From assembly GCA_017163975.1 (NCBI GenBank), contig JAFFSR010000370.1, positions 1,488,001-1,552,000 of the forward strand: a DNA stretch of 64,000 nucleotides. Reading direction: 5' to 3'. The stretch is from Anastatus disparis (lineage: Eukaryota > Arthropoda > Insecta > Hymenoptera > Eupelmidae). Of this stretch, positions 1 through 11,484 are shown piece after piece. The translations under genes were made by a program, and so were the position numbers. Every line of letters starts with the position of its first letter. Position 1 is the first letter of the stretch. The notes beneath the pieces were generated by a model. That model was not told the DNA's origin. It saw only the letters and a list, made by a program, of their open reading frames with translations, and did not search any database.

Positions 1-2
1 AA

Positions 3-3000
3 GAGGAAATGGATGATGACTTTAAACGAGATAGAATAGAATATATAATAAACAGGATGACACGCGATCATCACTCAAAAGAAGAATTAAAACAGATTAA
101 GGAAATTATTGAAACCTTCCCACATTTATTTTACTTGCCTGGAGATATGCCATCACGTACGACTTATATAAGACATCGAATTAATACTAAGGATGAAATA
201 CCCGTCTATACAAAACCTTATCGTTACCCACCAGCCTTACACGAAGAAGTACGCAAACAGGTAAATAAACTTTTACAAGACAGTTCAATACAAAACTCGA
301 ACTCACCTTATAACTCATCATTATGGATAGTACCAAAGAAACCAGATTCTCAAGGAAACAAACGTTACAGATTAGCAATTGACTATCGAAAACTAAATGA
401 AAAGACCATCCCGGATGCATATTCACTCCCTAATATCAATGAAATATTAGAACAATTAGGCGGAGCAAAATACTTCTCAGTTTTCGATCTGGCCAACGGC
501 TTTCACCAAGTCGAAGTTTGTCCAGAGGATCGAAAGAAGACAGCTTTTACCACTCCCTACGGGCATTACGAGTACACGGTTATGCCCTTCGGCCTTTCTA
601 ACGCACCTCCAACCTTCCAAAGGCTTCTCGATCAAGTAATGCTAGGAATGCAAGGAACCGAAATTTTTGTCTATTTAGACGATATCATTGTTTACGCCAG
701 AGATTTGGATGAACATAAACAAAAAATATTAAAGGTGTTCAATAGATTATCAGACGCAGGGCTTAGACTACAAATCGACAAATGTGAATTCTTAAAATCA
801 GAGGTCACCTATTTGGGTCACAAAATAGGAAGATACGGAGTCAAACCTGATTCAGGGAAAATAAACGCAGTAAAAAATTTTCCTAAACCTAAAACAATAA
901 CTAACGTACGTCAATTTCTTGGATTGGCGGGATATTACAGGCGATTTATTAAAGATTTTGCGCTAATATCAAAAGCGCTCAATACATTATTAAAGAAAGA
1001 ACATAAATTTGAATGGACCGAAGAACAACAGAAAAGCTTCGACGAGTTAAAAGGGGCATTATGTGAATTACCTATATTAATAAATGCTGACTTTAATAAG
1101 CCTTTTATTTTAACTGTCGATGCATCAGATTATGCATTAGGCGCAGTCCTTAGTCAAGGAGAACCAGGACAGGATCGCCCAGTGGCCTACATGTCTCGCT
1201 CTCTAAATAAAAGCAAACGAAATTATTCCACCACCGAGAAGGAATGTCTAGCAGTAATATCTGCAATATTATATTTTAAGCATTATCTTTATAGAAGACA
1301 CTTTACTGTCTATGGTGATCATGAACCTTTAACTTGGATCGAAAGTATAAAAGACCCTATGAGTAGACTCAATCGTTGGAGGGCCAGATTAAGAGGTTAC
1401 CAATACACGTTTAAATATAAACCTGGTCGTCTAAACATGAATGCCGATGCGCTTTCTAGGAATCCCGTAGACGTTACCATAGACGATGATTCCGATGATT
1501 CCGATGATTACGAATCAATACCGGATCCTAGAAAGGCCATGGCTTATCCACTCAGAACTGTAATGCCCAAACCTACGAAAGCATCGTTAGCCAGACAAGC
1601 ATCAACAACTAACAAGGTAAATACTTCAGATCAAGAAAAACCAAACCCAACAAGAGGACGTAAAAAGGGAAGTAAAAATGCACCCTTAGTACCACCAGTT
1701 GGATTCACGAGCAATCAAGCTAATCTTGACGGAAGTACTATAGCAAAACGAGTTCAATTCAGGAAACAAAATGAACCCAACACTAAAATGCAACCAACTG
1801 CAATAAGTATGTCAGGAGAATCCAGCATAGCACAGAACAGCGAAAACGAAAGCGAAAGTGCGGGAGTAGAGTCTCTGGCCACTTATGAGGAGGAAATAAT
1901 TCCTATACCATTGAAGGACCGTTCGATCATGCCTTCGCTTCTAGAGAAGGAGAACGAGCCGTCCAATACTGAGACAGAATCCGAAACGGATACACTCGGT
2001 GACTCTTCGAAACCGCCAGCAGAACAAGACAATACGGATAAGTCTAGTCCAGCCGAACCCACGGCTTCCAATTATCTACCAACAAAAACTATAATTGCAC
2101 ACCATTCCATGGATTCATCATCTTCCTCATCAGAAGATGAAATCTCTAACCCATGTTTCCAATCAACCATGAGGAAATCATTGGCACCTGAAGAATGCCA
2201 AGAAAGTTATAAGGACATAACAAAAGAACTTGAAGAAACTACTTTTACACCAGAAGAAACAAAAAAATTTTTAGAAGGGTTAAAAGATTCTTATTTTTCA
2301 ATGAACTCTCATCTGAGGAACCTTGACGATGATCCTGAGGGAGAAGGTGAATCAGAACCCGAGCAATACAATGACTCCAGCGACAGGAGCAGCATAGACT
2401 GGGAAGTTGGACAAGGAAAAGCATTTCCCGACACTCGAGAAGTTAAATCCCTTCCAAATTCACCGAATAATAAAACTAAGGAGGAAATATCCAAGGATAC
2501 AATAACAGCATGGATAAACGAAAATATAAGAGAAAAAGCTACACAACTTCCAACTTATAAAAATCCTACAGCATTAACACATAAGTCACCTATAAAAGGA
2601 CCAAAGGGACGATCTACCCCATTTACCTCACGACTTTATAGACCATCAGACGCGTGTCACCTTTCACCTATAAGTCAAAGTGACAGTGAAAAGGAATCAG
2701 AACTCAATGAGGATGACATGAACAATCTCAAAACACCTACAAGAAGGTCAAGTCTTATTCCAAAACGTCTCGAAACCGAACCTCTGATTTCCGAATCTTC
2801 TAAAAGCTCAAAGATTACCACACCCTTAGAGTCCCTAAATAAGGAAACGAGAGCACGCTCAACACCCTTCGCGTCACACCATAAGGCCTCGCTGAATTGG
2901 AATAAGTTATCTACAATTAAGGAACCAGTATCGGAAAGGGAACAGACAATATCAAAGAAGCCCGAATTACCAAAACGAACCTTAGTCAACCACCCCAATA

Positions 3001-4607
3001 CTCAACCATATATACCCGATAAAACGGTACCTTCGATTGATAAAATCCCGGATATTATATATATCCCCAAGACCCACAACAACGGAGAAGATTCGTGGGA
3101 ATCTTTACAACCATATTTTAACAAATATAAGGAATTAAAAATCCTTACCACCAGAGAATGCTTAACATTCACTAAAGACAATTTAGTGCACTTCGTATCA
3201 GCTGATCTACAGATGAACTCAGAAAACAATCAACTTTTGTATGACATACAAGCTATAACCAAAAATGATTTAAGAAAAACAGAACCCGAAGTCGGAGACG
3301 TAATAATAACTAAATGTCGGAAAAGATATATATTTAGTTTAGTAATTACAAGGAACCATGAGGATAAAATTAAACCATCAGACCTAAAAAGTTGCTTCGA
3401 AGCCCTAGGCGAAATATTAGAAGAAAAAAAAATAAAATCTTTTAGAATAGCAAAAAGGGGAGAAATCACAACAAAAATTCCACAAAACGCACTTCTACAA
3501 ATCCTTTTAAATTGCCTCCGACACTTAAAGGTGACCATCGTAGTATGCCTAGGAGTAAACAAACTACCGTCACCGGAAGCTAGAGAAGACATTTTAATTA
3601 AGTGTCATACTAGCTTATTCGGCGGACACCGAGGCATAGGGAAAACATATCGAAGAATAAGAAAACATTATTATTGGAAAGGAATAAAAAGAGAAATTGA
3701 GGACTTTGTAAGAAGATGCCACATTTATCAAGAACAAAAATTAGTTCGGATTCGAACTAGGGAACCAATGATCATCACTGATACTCCTTCCGAACCTTTT
3801 TATAAGATAGCCATCGATACGGTAGGGCCACTACCAATTACGACTTCCGGTAACAAACACATACTCACTATGCAATGCCCAGTATCAAAATATTGTGTTG
3901 CGGTTCCAATACCTAATCTGACAGCAACAACCATAGCAGATGCCATAGCAAGAAACTTTATTGCACAATTCGGTGTCCCTATGGTGATATTGTCAGACAA
4001 CCATAGAAGTTTCAGAAATCAGCTACTACAAAATCTAGCGAAAATCCTTGATATTAACTTAATAACAACAACACCCTATCATCCATCTTCCAACGGCTCT
4101 CTAGAGCGCAGTCATGCCATGCTCGCTAATTATTTACGCACTCGGGCCGACAAACAGGACTGGGACAAAATAATTCCGTTCGATATGTTTGAATATAACA
4201 CATCGGTTCATTCTTCGATTGGTTGTACTCCTTTCGAATTAATATTCGGAAAAATTGCACGAACCCCAACGGTAACACCGGATGAATTTAACATAGAAAC
4301 ATATAACGATTATCTGTGCGATCTAATCAAATGTTTAAGAGATTTACGAGAAGTAGCTAGGGACAATCTCATACAATCGAAATACAGAAGTAAACAACAA
4401 TATGACAAAAAAGCTCGGCCTCAAAACTTAGAAATTGGTACAGAGGTATATGTCCTAAAAGAACCACGAAAAGGAAAACTAGATAAATACTATAACGGTA
4501 GGTTTACAGTGCGCGAAATTTATCAAAACAATAACGTACTTATCGAATCAACTAATGGCAAACAATTAATCAGACATATGGATAAGGTTAAGAAAGCCTA
4601 TGGTTAA
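3..4607 (+). CDS. pol: Gypsy-type Pol polyprotein: reverse transcriptase, RNase H, long spacer, integrase (5' partial)
   Basis: This frame encodes the enzymes that copy the element's RNA into DNA and insert it. It is open from position 3; the ATG at 9 is probably internal, and a protease would lie upstream. Counting from that ATG: RT is at about residues 60-300, with YLDD at 222-225 (nt 672-683). RNase H is at about 365-485, with TVDASD (Asp 371). Residues ~490-1040 form an acidic, Ser/Glu-rich, probably disordered spacer. A folded-looking segment at ~1050-1185 may be the macro-like module of insect gypsy polyproteins. The integrase zinc finger has His, His and Cys 1237, but its last Cys is Tyr 1240. 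Catalytic Asp 1270, Asp 1330 and Glu 1366 are kept, with exact D-35-E spacing. A chromodomain-like end is not obvious. No stop or frameshift occurs in 1.5 kb of codons, so loss of function is recent or minor. Confidence 0.95.
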   Translation, partial: EEMDDDFKRDRIEYIINRMTRDHHSKEELKQIKEIIETFPHLFYLPGDMPSRTTYIRHRINTKDEIPVYTKPYRYPPALHEEVRKQVNKLLQDSSIQNSNSPYNSSLWIVPKKPDSQGNKRYRLAIDYRKLNEKTIPDAYSLPNINEILEQLGGAKYFSVFDLANGFHQVEVCPEDRKKTAFTTPYGHYEYTVMPFGLSNAPPTFQRLLDQVMLGMQGTEIFVYLDDIIVYARDLDEHKQKILKVFNRLSDAGLRLQIDKCEFLKSEVTYLGHKIGRYGVKPDSGKINAVKNFPKPKTITNVRQFLGLAGYYRRFIKDFALISKALNTLLKKEHKFEWTEEQQKSFDELKGALCELPILINADFNKPFILTVDASDYALGAVLSQGEPGQDRPVAYMSRSLNKSKRNYSTTEKECLAVISAILYFKHYLYRRHFTVYGDHEPLTWIESIKDPMSRLNRWRARLRGYQYTFKYKPGRLNMNADALSRNPVDVTIDDDSDDSDDYESIPDPRKAMAYPLRTVMPKPTKASLARQASTTNKVNTSDQEKPNPTRGRKKGSKNAPLVPPVGFTSNQANLDGSTIAKRVQFRKQNEPNTKMQPTAISMSGESSIAQNSENESESAGVESLATYEEEIIPIPLKDRSIMPSLLEKENEPSNTETESETDTLGDSSKPPAEQDNTDKSSPAEPTASNYLPTKTIIAHHSMDSSSSSSEDEISNPCFQSTMRKSLAPEECQESYKDITKELEETTFTPEETKKFLEGLKDSYFSMNSHLRNLDDDPEGEGESEPEQYNDSSDRSSIDWEVGQGKAFPDTREVKSLPNSPNNKTKEEISKDTITAWINENIREKATQLPTYKNPTALTHKSPIKGPKGRSTPFTSRLYRPSDACHLSPISQSDSEKESELNEDDMNNLKTPTRRSSLIPKRLETEPLISESSKSSKITTPLESLNKETRARSTPFASHHKASLNWNKLSTIKEPVSEREQTISKKPELPKRTLVNHPNTQPYIPDKTVPSIDKIPDIIYIPKTHNNGEDSWESLQPYFNKYKELKILTTRECLTFTKDNLVHFVSADLQMNSENNQLLYDIQAITKNDLRKTEPEVGDVIITKCRKRYIFSLVITRNHEDKIKPSDLKSCFEALGEILEEKKIKSFRIAKRGEITTKIPQNALLQILLNCLRHLKVTIVVCLGVNKLPSPEAREDILIKCHTSLFGGHRGIGKTYRRIRKHYYWKGIKREIEDFVRRCHIYQEQKLVRIRTREPMIITDTPSEPFYKIAIDTVGPLPITTSGNKHILTMQCPVSKYCVAVPIPNLTATTIADAIARNFIAQFGVPMVILSDNHRSFRNQLLQNLAKILDINLITTTPYHPSSNGSLERSHAMLANYLRTRADKQDWDKIIPFDMFEYNTSVHSSIGCTPFELIFGKIARTPTVTPDEFNIETYNDYLCDLIKCLRDLREVARDNLIQSKYRSKQQYDKKARPQNLEIGTEVYVLKEPRKGKLDKYYNGRFTVREIYQNNNVLIESTNGKQLIRHMDKVKKAYG

Positions 4608-4650
4608 AATTATTCTATTGAACAAAAATTTAAAGTAAACAACTATATTC

Positions 4651-4673
4651 CTTATAAATTGTCTATGTTACAG
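4651..4673 (+). promoter_or_regulatory. Possible splice acceptor for a subgenomic env mRNA
   Basis: A pyrimidine-containing stretch ends in TTACAG at 4668-4673, 22 bases before the env ATG at 4696. Errantiviruses make env from a spliced RNA, and this position would fit. It is inferred from context only. Confidence 0.3.
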
Positions 4674-4695
4674 ATTAAAGGTAATACATCAAATC

Positions 4696-6770
4696 ATGAA
4701 TCGGCGTCTTCCAATCATGACTGTCCTAACATTAATTTCATCGTTAGCACAAGCGCAGCTTAAAAAGACTACTTACCGCACCATTCAATTACATAAAAAT
4801 CCAGGGATTTACTATGAGAATTTGGGCGAAGTAAAACTTATACGCAGTCACTGCAGAATAACCATAATCCTGGATCTACAAAACCTAAAGGACCCAATCC
4901 CTTGGAAAAAGAAACAATTACAGAAAACTTTCAACGACTACGTAAAGGTATTCGATAACCAATGTAACAAATTCATTCCTTTAAACCATTATCAAAAACA
5001 ACTCAATGAATTACAAGCTCGTTACGACGAACTTTCTAACATTTTCACCCCTGTGACCTCAGAATCACATAAGACTGACCTATCCCCTATCTTAACCAAA
5101 AGAGAAGCACCAATAGAATTTATAGGATGAGCCAGCAAAAAACTGTTCGGCACCATGGACGCAGAAGACAGAGAAGAAATCAATCAACAAATAAACTCCT
5201 AGCACGAAAACCAGGAATCTGTCGCTAAACTTGCAGCGAACCAAACGCATATAGTTAGTTCTAACCTAAACCATATCCATCAAAAACTTAATAATAATGA
5301 AAAATAATTAAACAGATTACATAATGTAATTTTATCTCTAATCAATACAACATCAACAGAGCAATCCAAAAGTGTTGCAATCCAATCCATGGTCATATGG
5401 TCGGCACAATTTGCACAATCAATAAACTATCACATAGAATCTCTGAAAACTTTGCTTGAAACAATTGGAGGTACTTCACATGGACACTTACATCCATTGA
5501 TTCTAAGTCAAAATCAATTCAAATCATTACTTACTGAAATAAACAAACAAAACGTAGACCACGCTCTTCCTCTAGATCATACTACAATAACCTTAGAAAA
5601 GCTATTGACACTTTCTAAAACTAACATTTTCTTAATTCAAGGCAAAATGAACATTATAATAGACTTCCCACTTACAGATCATACTAAATTTCTAAACTAC
5701 AAAATACATGCTTTACCAGTCCCTAAGGAAATTTATAACAATTTCACAGGGTATGCGAGTATAAAACCGGAATTTACCAACTTAATAGTTACACCTGACT
5801 CACAAAAATATTTCTTAGCTGATTCTACTTACTTAAACGATTGTTTAAAAAGTAAACATTCTCTTCTTTGTTTACCCAAATACCCTGTACTTTCTCCTTC
5901 AAGCTCGCCAAATTGTGAATATTCCTTATATTCACAACCAACTTCACAAGCCATAAGAAGTTGCAAGTTATTAATAAGTACTAATCCCACACCTCATTGG
6001 AAGAAACTAGATTCAACAGATGAATGGCTTTTCTCTACATTGAATCCAATACCTCTACTAATCTCGTGTCCAGGCAAACCAGACATTAACGTTCAACTAT
6101 TAGGAACCGGAATTTTACTTTACAGGGCCAATGCACCGCGTACAATCAACATATAACCATTTATTGAATAAACACCATAGAAATAAATGAAACTTACGTT
6201 TACAACCCCAACATAACTTACGATCTTCCACCATTATTGTCCCTACAACAGCCTACTACCTTTTTCACAATACCGAAAACTTTAGAGATCGAAACGACTA
6301 CTCAGTTAAAGAAATGGAAAGAAAATAACGATATTATTTCATTAAACGAAATTGAATCAAAATTTAAGGATATTGCTACACAACATCATGAACGCAACCG
6401 CACTTATACGTATATTGCCGCCGGATTCACTACTAATTTACTAATAATAACAATAATTATTATTCTTAGTTGGAAATGTAAATTCCCAAAATGTAAAAGA
6501 CAAAACAGGCGTTGCAGAAGAATTAACACCATAGTACTGGAAGAACGCACCAAAGGACGATCAGTAACTAAACCCGAAACTACCTATGTTACTCTACAGC
6601 CTATCCAACAGATTACTCCCAATCGTCGAACCTTATTAATATCAACACTACCTAACCCTCACAACAATAATACGGACAGTACTAACCACGAGGCTCGAAA
6701 TCTCGAACGTTCCTTCTCCGTTTGCTCTCTTGATGCAGACTTACCTCAACACAGCATCACCTACGCCTGA
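4696..6770 (+). pseudogene. env: Broken baculovirus-F-like envelope gene of the retrotransposon
   Basis: The family encodes a membrane fusion glycoprotein. The open pieces are 4696-5130 (144 aa), 5389-6156 (255 aa) and 6237-6770 (177 aa). The first begins with a signal-peptide-like hydrophobic stretch and carries a furin-like LTKR site near its end. The first stop (5128-5130) falls just after that site, in the region where the family has its fusion peptide. Two more in-frame stops are at 5200-5202 and 5305-5307. The last piece is in another frame (frame 3 instead of 1), so a frameshift lies between 6156 and 6237. It contains one hydrophobic membrane span followed by a basic, Cys-rich cytoplasmic tail. 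With three stops and a shift, this copy cannot make a full envelope protein. Confidence 0.8.
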
Positions 6771-7050
6771 CCTTAATAGAAGCAACCACGTAACGATTCA
6801 ATCATCACCTTTCAAAGAAGATTTCAAATAAACATTCAAGAACTTAAATCATCAACTTAAAACATTAAATTTAATATTCTATGTACTATAACAATATTTC
6901 TTTTTAAGTTTTGTAATATTATAGGCACCGATACTATATACATTCCAAAACCTTACAAATTAACGACAATCTAAAATCAAAATGATTATAAAATAATTGA
7001 ATGGTATATTTTCTTGTAATTAATAGTGTATTTCTTTCAGTGACCTATAC

Positions 7051-7088
<38 letters not shown>

Positions 7089-7262
7089 ATACTACTACCT
7101 ATACATCCATATTTAACCAATGTATTTTTTTATTATTATAGAAACTATAGTTATAGGGTAACCAAAATAAAACAGCCAAATTATGACTCAATGTCTCGCA
7201 AATCGTTTTTGTTTATATATACTACATCTGTAAGATTCGGTCCGTTCTGCAACTCTCACGCT
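6771..7262 (+). other. 3' untranslated region of the retrotransposon
   Basis: This is AT-rich and has no reading frame of note. An A run and then an (AT)n microsatellite lie at about 7050-7087. Nothing else is recognised. Confidence 0.6.
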
Positions 7263-7281
7263 GATTGTCGGGACGACAATC
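7263..7281 (+). other. Short perfect hairpin before the polypurine tract
   Basis: GATTGTCG (7263-7270) pairs with CGACAATC (7274-7281) around a 3-base loop. It lies directly upstream of the polypurine tract. A role in RNA processing is only a guess. Confidence 0.5.
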
Positions 7282-7286
7282 GACCT

Positions 7287-7297
7287 GAGGGGGAAGG
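7287..7297 (+). promoter_or_regulatory. Polypurine tract (plus-strand primer)
   Basis: GAGGGGGAAGG is directly followed by TGTGACATCCC, a typical start of an insect gypsy LTR. The RNase H-resistant purine run would prime plus-strand synthesis here. Confidence 0.75.
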
Positions 7298-8989
7298 TGT
7301 GACATCCCATGCAACTAAACCCTTATAAATTTTTAAATGAATTATATTAAAGATTGGAATTATTCATTAACCTATTTTTTTTTCAATTCAAACAAAAAGT
7401 AGTTCCATGCGATGTCCCGAGTCAGCATTCTTAAAAATTGCGAAAACTTCAAATGTAAAGAAGAGGCGGAGAAGAAAGTACAAGAATTCATTGGTAAGCA
7501 AGCCAATGAACTCTAAAACAATCGGACGATTTTCTGTCCTAGAAATTTCAGCTGCATGTCAGGTTTTGATTGGATTTCCCATCTCTCGATCGCCCGGCTC
7601 AAGGCAATAATAACAGCCCCCTACGTCACTCTTCGCCTTTTGTCATAATACGATAGCAACCGCCAAGGTCGGCTCTGCTGGTCCACTGAGATAAAGTCAG
7701 TGTTAGTTTTAAATCAGTTTATTTATCATAAAATTCATTAGGAAGTAGCTTAGAAACCTACTTCGCTAATAGCAAAAATTAAAATATAGAAAAATATAAA
7801 TTTACAATTTTTTTGTATAAATAGATTAGAAACCTATTTATATAAATAAATATTTAGTGAAAAAGACAAGCAATGACAAGTGACTACATAAACAAATAAA
7901 TTAGCTGAGTGCTAGACGACCGAGAGTTGAAGAATCTAACCTAATCTGGCCACGGATAACTTAACCGTGTAGGAATAAGTTAATTTCAGCGGAGATTAAA
8001 GGACGGAACTTCAAGGGATACATTTATATATCTTCTCCCTCTCTTCCTGGAATATTGAATCGTAAGGGTGAAATCAGATGGAGCGGAAAATAGGCGACGG
8101 AACGTCACAGAACCTCAATTCCGCATCTTTGTATTCCGCCAATGGAGTAAAGACGACGTAATAGACGACATCAATTTTTATTTTGTTTAAAAAAATTATT
8201 AGTGCCTCAATAACCTCACGTAATATTTTTAATTTGCTTTCCATAGCTGTACTTTTAATTTCAATCAAACTTTTAAATTCTATTTTGGTTAACTATTTGT
8301 TTAAACAATTTCAAAAAGTCTGTGACGCTTCTATTATCCCGCCAAATTTGTTTCCCTATATTCACATGGAGCGGAATAGAAGTTCTGTGACGTTGATTAG
8401 CAATTTTATAATTAAAAAATAATGATGTTAATTGAAATATTTGGTTATAATAACAAACTATATTTTATTTTTATAAAAAAAGAATCTCATTACAATAACA
8501 ATAGGTGATTATTTCCAACTTTTTTAACATTTTTGTTGTTAATTTAAAATTCGCGGATACATTTGTATGCTATTTTCAACAATTTTTCAGCTACATTCCA
8601 CGCCATGTGAATATAGGGAAAAAATTTGACGGAAAACAAGGCGACGGAATGAATGTTTTGTGACGTTCCGTCGTCTATTTTCCGCTCCATCTGATTTCAC
8701 CCTAAGAAAATTATTATATTTAATAAATAACAAAAATGTGTATTAGTTATTAAATAAAAAAAAAATAAAAAAAGGAAAAGACAAAAGGAGAAATTTATTT
8801 AAATAATTAAAACTTAATATTAATTTTTATAAAAATTTGGTTATTCTAAAAACTAAATTAGTATTTAATTTTTATAAATATTTAGTTGAAAGGTGACAGG
8901 TGAGTCCTGGGATTACAAACTGGTTCCCAATAAGAAGGAATTTATTTCTTTTTGTGAACTCAACGACCGAACCAAATCCGGTCTAACCA
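7298..8989 (+). repeat. 3' LTR, interrupted by a MITE; right end uncertain
   Basis: The LTR begins TGTGACATCCC right after the polypurine tract. The right end is inferred at CA (8988-8989), where 150-bp satellite sequence takes over; removing the 637-bp MITE leaves about 1.05 kb. An earlier end near 8023 (GGGATACA) is also possible. The 5' LTR is outside the window, so the limits cannot be checked here. A 67-aa frame at 7407-7610 lies inside the LTR and is not taken as a gene. Confidence 0.5.
8066..8702. mobile_element. PIF/Harbinger-type MITE, 637 bp, TSD TAA
   Basis: The ends are inverted repeats of about 45 bp that begin GGGTGAAATCAGATGGAGCG, with only a few mismatches. TAA flanks both sides (8063-8065 and 8703-8705), which is the 3-bp TWA-type site of PIF/Harbinger. 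Inner inverted motifs (near 8350-8375 and 8595-8625) make it partly foldback. It has no coding capacity. Confidence 0.8.
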
Positions 8990-11484
8990 AATATATTTAT
9001 TCAATTATTATTATGGAATTGTTATTGAAACAAGAATATATTTCACTGATTTAATTAAATATTATCCCTGCAAATAAAAACATCTATAAATATAGCTAAA
9101 AAATATAGGTAAAAATATAGCTACATTGTGTATAACAGCTATATTTACGTGTTTTTTCAGCTGTATATCTATGAGAAATATAGCTAGATTTTTAGCAATA
9201 TTTTCACCTATATTTATAGGTATAATCCCTATTTTAGCCCATCATAGCTAGAAATTTAACTGAAAATCTAGCTATATTTCTCATAGATATACAGCTAAAA
9301 AAACTCATAAATATAGCTATAATACTCATCAATATGGCTGTATTTTCTTTATCTATATTTTTAGCTATATTTATAGATGTTTTTTTTTTGACAGGGATAT
9401 TACCACTTTTATTCAATTACTTTAATGTTTAATAATATATATTAGATTATCGTACTGAAATATTTATTAAACCAAATATATTCATTCTATTATTTCTATG
9501 TAATTATTATTGAATCAAGAATATATTTCACTAATTTAATTAAATATTGTATTAACACTTCAATTAAGTTACTCTAATGTTTAATAATATATTTGATTAT
9601 CTTAATGAAATATTCATTACACCAAAAATATTTATTCTATTATTTCTATCAAGTTGTTACTGAATCAAGAATATATTTCACTGATTTAATTAAATATTGT
9701 ATTACCACTTTTATTGAATCACTTTGATGTTTAAGAATATATTTGATTAGTTGAATGAAATATTTATTAAACCAAATATATTTATTTTATTATTTATATG
9801 AAATTATTATTGACTCATGAATATATTTCACTAATTTAATTGAATATTGTATTAACACTTCTAAAAAATTACTTTAATAGTAAAAAATATATCTGATTAT
9901 CTTGATGAAATATTTATTAAACCAAATACATTTATTCTATTATTTTCATGAAATTGTTATTGAAACAAGAATATATTTCACTGATTTAATTAAATATTGT
10001 ATAACCACTTTCATTGAATCACTTTAATGTTTAAGAATATATTTGATTAATTAAATGAAATATTTATTCAACGAAATATATTTATTTTATTATTTATATG
10101 AAATTATTATTGACTCAAGAATATATTTCACTAATTTAATTAAATATTGTATTAACACTTCTAATAAATTACTTTAATGGTTAAAAATATATATTTGATT
10201 ATCTTAATGGAATATTTATTAAACAGAATAGATTCATTCTATTATTTTCATGAAATTGTTATTGAAACAAGAATATATTTCACTGATTTAATTAAATATT
10301 GTATAACCACTTTCATTGAATCACTTTAATGTTTAAGAATATATTTAAGTATTTGAATGAAATATTTATTGAACCAAATATATTTATTCTATTATTTATA
10401 TAGAATCATTATTGACTCAAGAATATATTTCACTGATTTAATTAAATATTATATTACCACTTTTATTGAATTACTTTAATGTTCAATAATATTAGATTAT
10501 TTTAATGAAATATTTATAAAACCAAATATATTTATTATATTATTTCTATGAATTTGTTATTGAAACAAGAATATATTTTACTGATTTAATTAGATATTAT
10601 ATTACCACTTTCATTAAATTATTTTAATGTTCAATAATATATTTGAGTATCTTAATGAAATATTTACTGAACCAAATATATTTATTTTATTATTTCTATC
10701 AAATTCCTATTGAAACGAGAATATATTTTACTGATTTAAATAAATCTTATATTACTACTTTTATTAAATTAATTTGATGTTAAATAATATATTTGATTAT
10801 TTTAATAAAATATTTATTAAGCCAAAAATATTTATTTTATTATTCCTATGAAATTGTTGTTGAATCAAGAAGATATTCCACCGATTCAATTAAATATTAT
10901 TTTAACACTTCTATTAAATCACTTTAATGTTTAATAATATATTTGATTATCTTAATGGAATATTTATTAAACCAAATAGATTCATTCTATTATTTTCATG
11001 AAATTGTTATTGAAACAAGAATATATTTCACTGATTTAATTAAATATTGTATAACCACTTTCATTGAATCACTTTAATGTTTAAGAATATATTTAAGTAT
11101 TTGAATGAAATATTTATTGAACCAAATATATTTATTCTATTATTTATATAGAATCATTATTGACTCAAGAATATATTTCACTGATTTAATTAAATATTAT
11201 ATTACCACTTTTATTGAATTACTTTAATGTTCAATGGTATTAGATTATTTTAATGAAATATTTATAAAACCAAATATATTTATTATATTATTTCTATGAA
11301 TTTGTTATTGAAACAAGAATATGTTTCACTAATTTAATTAAATATTATATTACCACTTTCATCAAATTACTTTAATGTTCAATAATATATTTAATTATTT
11401 TAATGAAATATTTATCGAACCAAATATATTTATTCTATTATTCCTATAAGATTGTTATTGAAATAAGAATATATTTTACTGATT
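8985..11484 (+). repeat. ~150-bp AT-rich satellite, block A
   Basis: Landmark motifs such as TGAATCAAGA / TGACTCAAGA recur at 9511, 9661, 9811, 9961 and 10111, exactly 150 bases apart. A variant run starting with ATTCATTCTATTATTTTCAT recurs about 748 bases later, which suggests a 5-monomer higher-order unit. The block is interrupted by a foldback MITE at 9066-9396 and ends at the hAT-1 TSD (11477-11484). Confidence 0.95.
9066..9396. mobile_element. Foldback MITE copy 1, 331 bp, CCCTG...CAGGG ends
   Basis: Nearly the whole element is one palindrome with arms of about 150 bp centred near 9230; the ends read CCCTGCAAAT... and ...TTGACAGGG. AT flanks both sides (9064-9065 and 9397-9398), so a 2-bp AT duplication fits the satellite consensus. 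A second copy starts at 63812 in the same phase of a satellite monomer. The superfamily is not determined. Confidence 0.8.

Larger units (their letters stand above)
1..8989 (+). mobile_element. Ty3/gypsy LTR retrotransposon, errantivirus type, 5' part outside window
   Basis: Seen: a pol frame, an env remnant, a polypurine tract and an LTR-like 3' end follow each other on the plus strand. The 5' LTR, primer site, gag and protease would lie left of the window. The right limit is inferred: 150-bp satellite sequence begins at about 8985-8990, which implies the element was inserted into the satellite. The order RT, RNase H, integrase, then an F-like envelope gene is the errantivirus arrangement. 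The pol frame is open but env is not, so the copy looks moderately old or dependent on other copies. Confidence 0.85.

Noticed and set aside
187..4000. Minus-strand frames of 60-120 aa opposite pol
   Set aside because: They are shadows of the strong plus-strand pol frame and carry no recognisable domain.
9234..9416. 60-aa minus-strand frame
   Set aside because: It lies inside a palindromic MITE and runs out into satellite.
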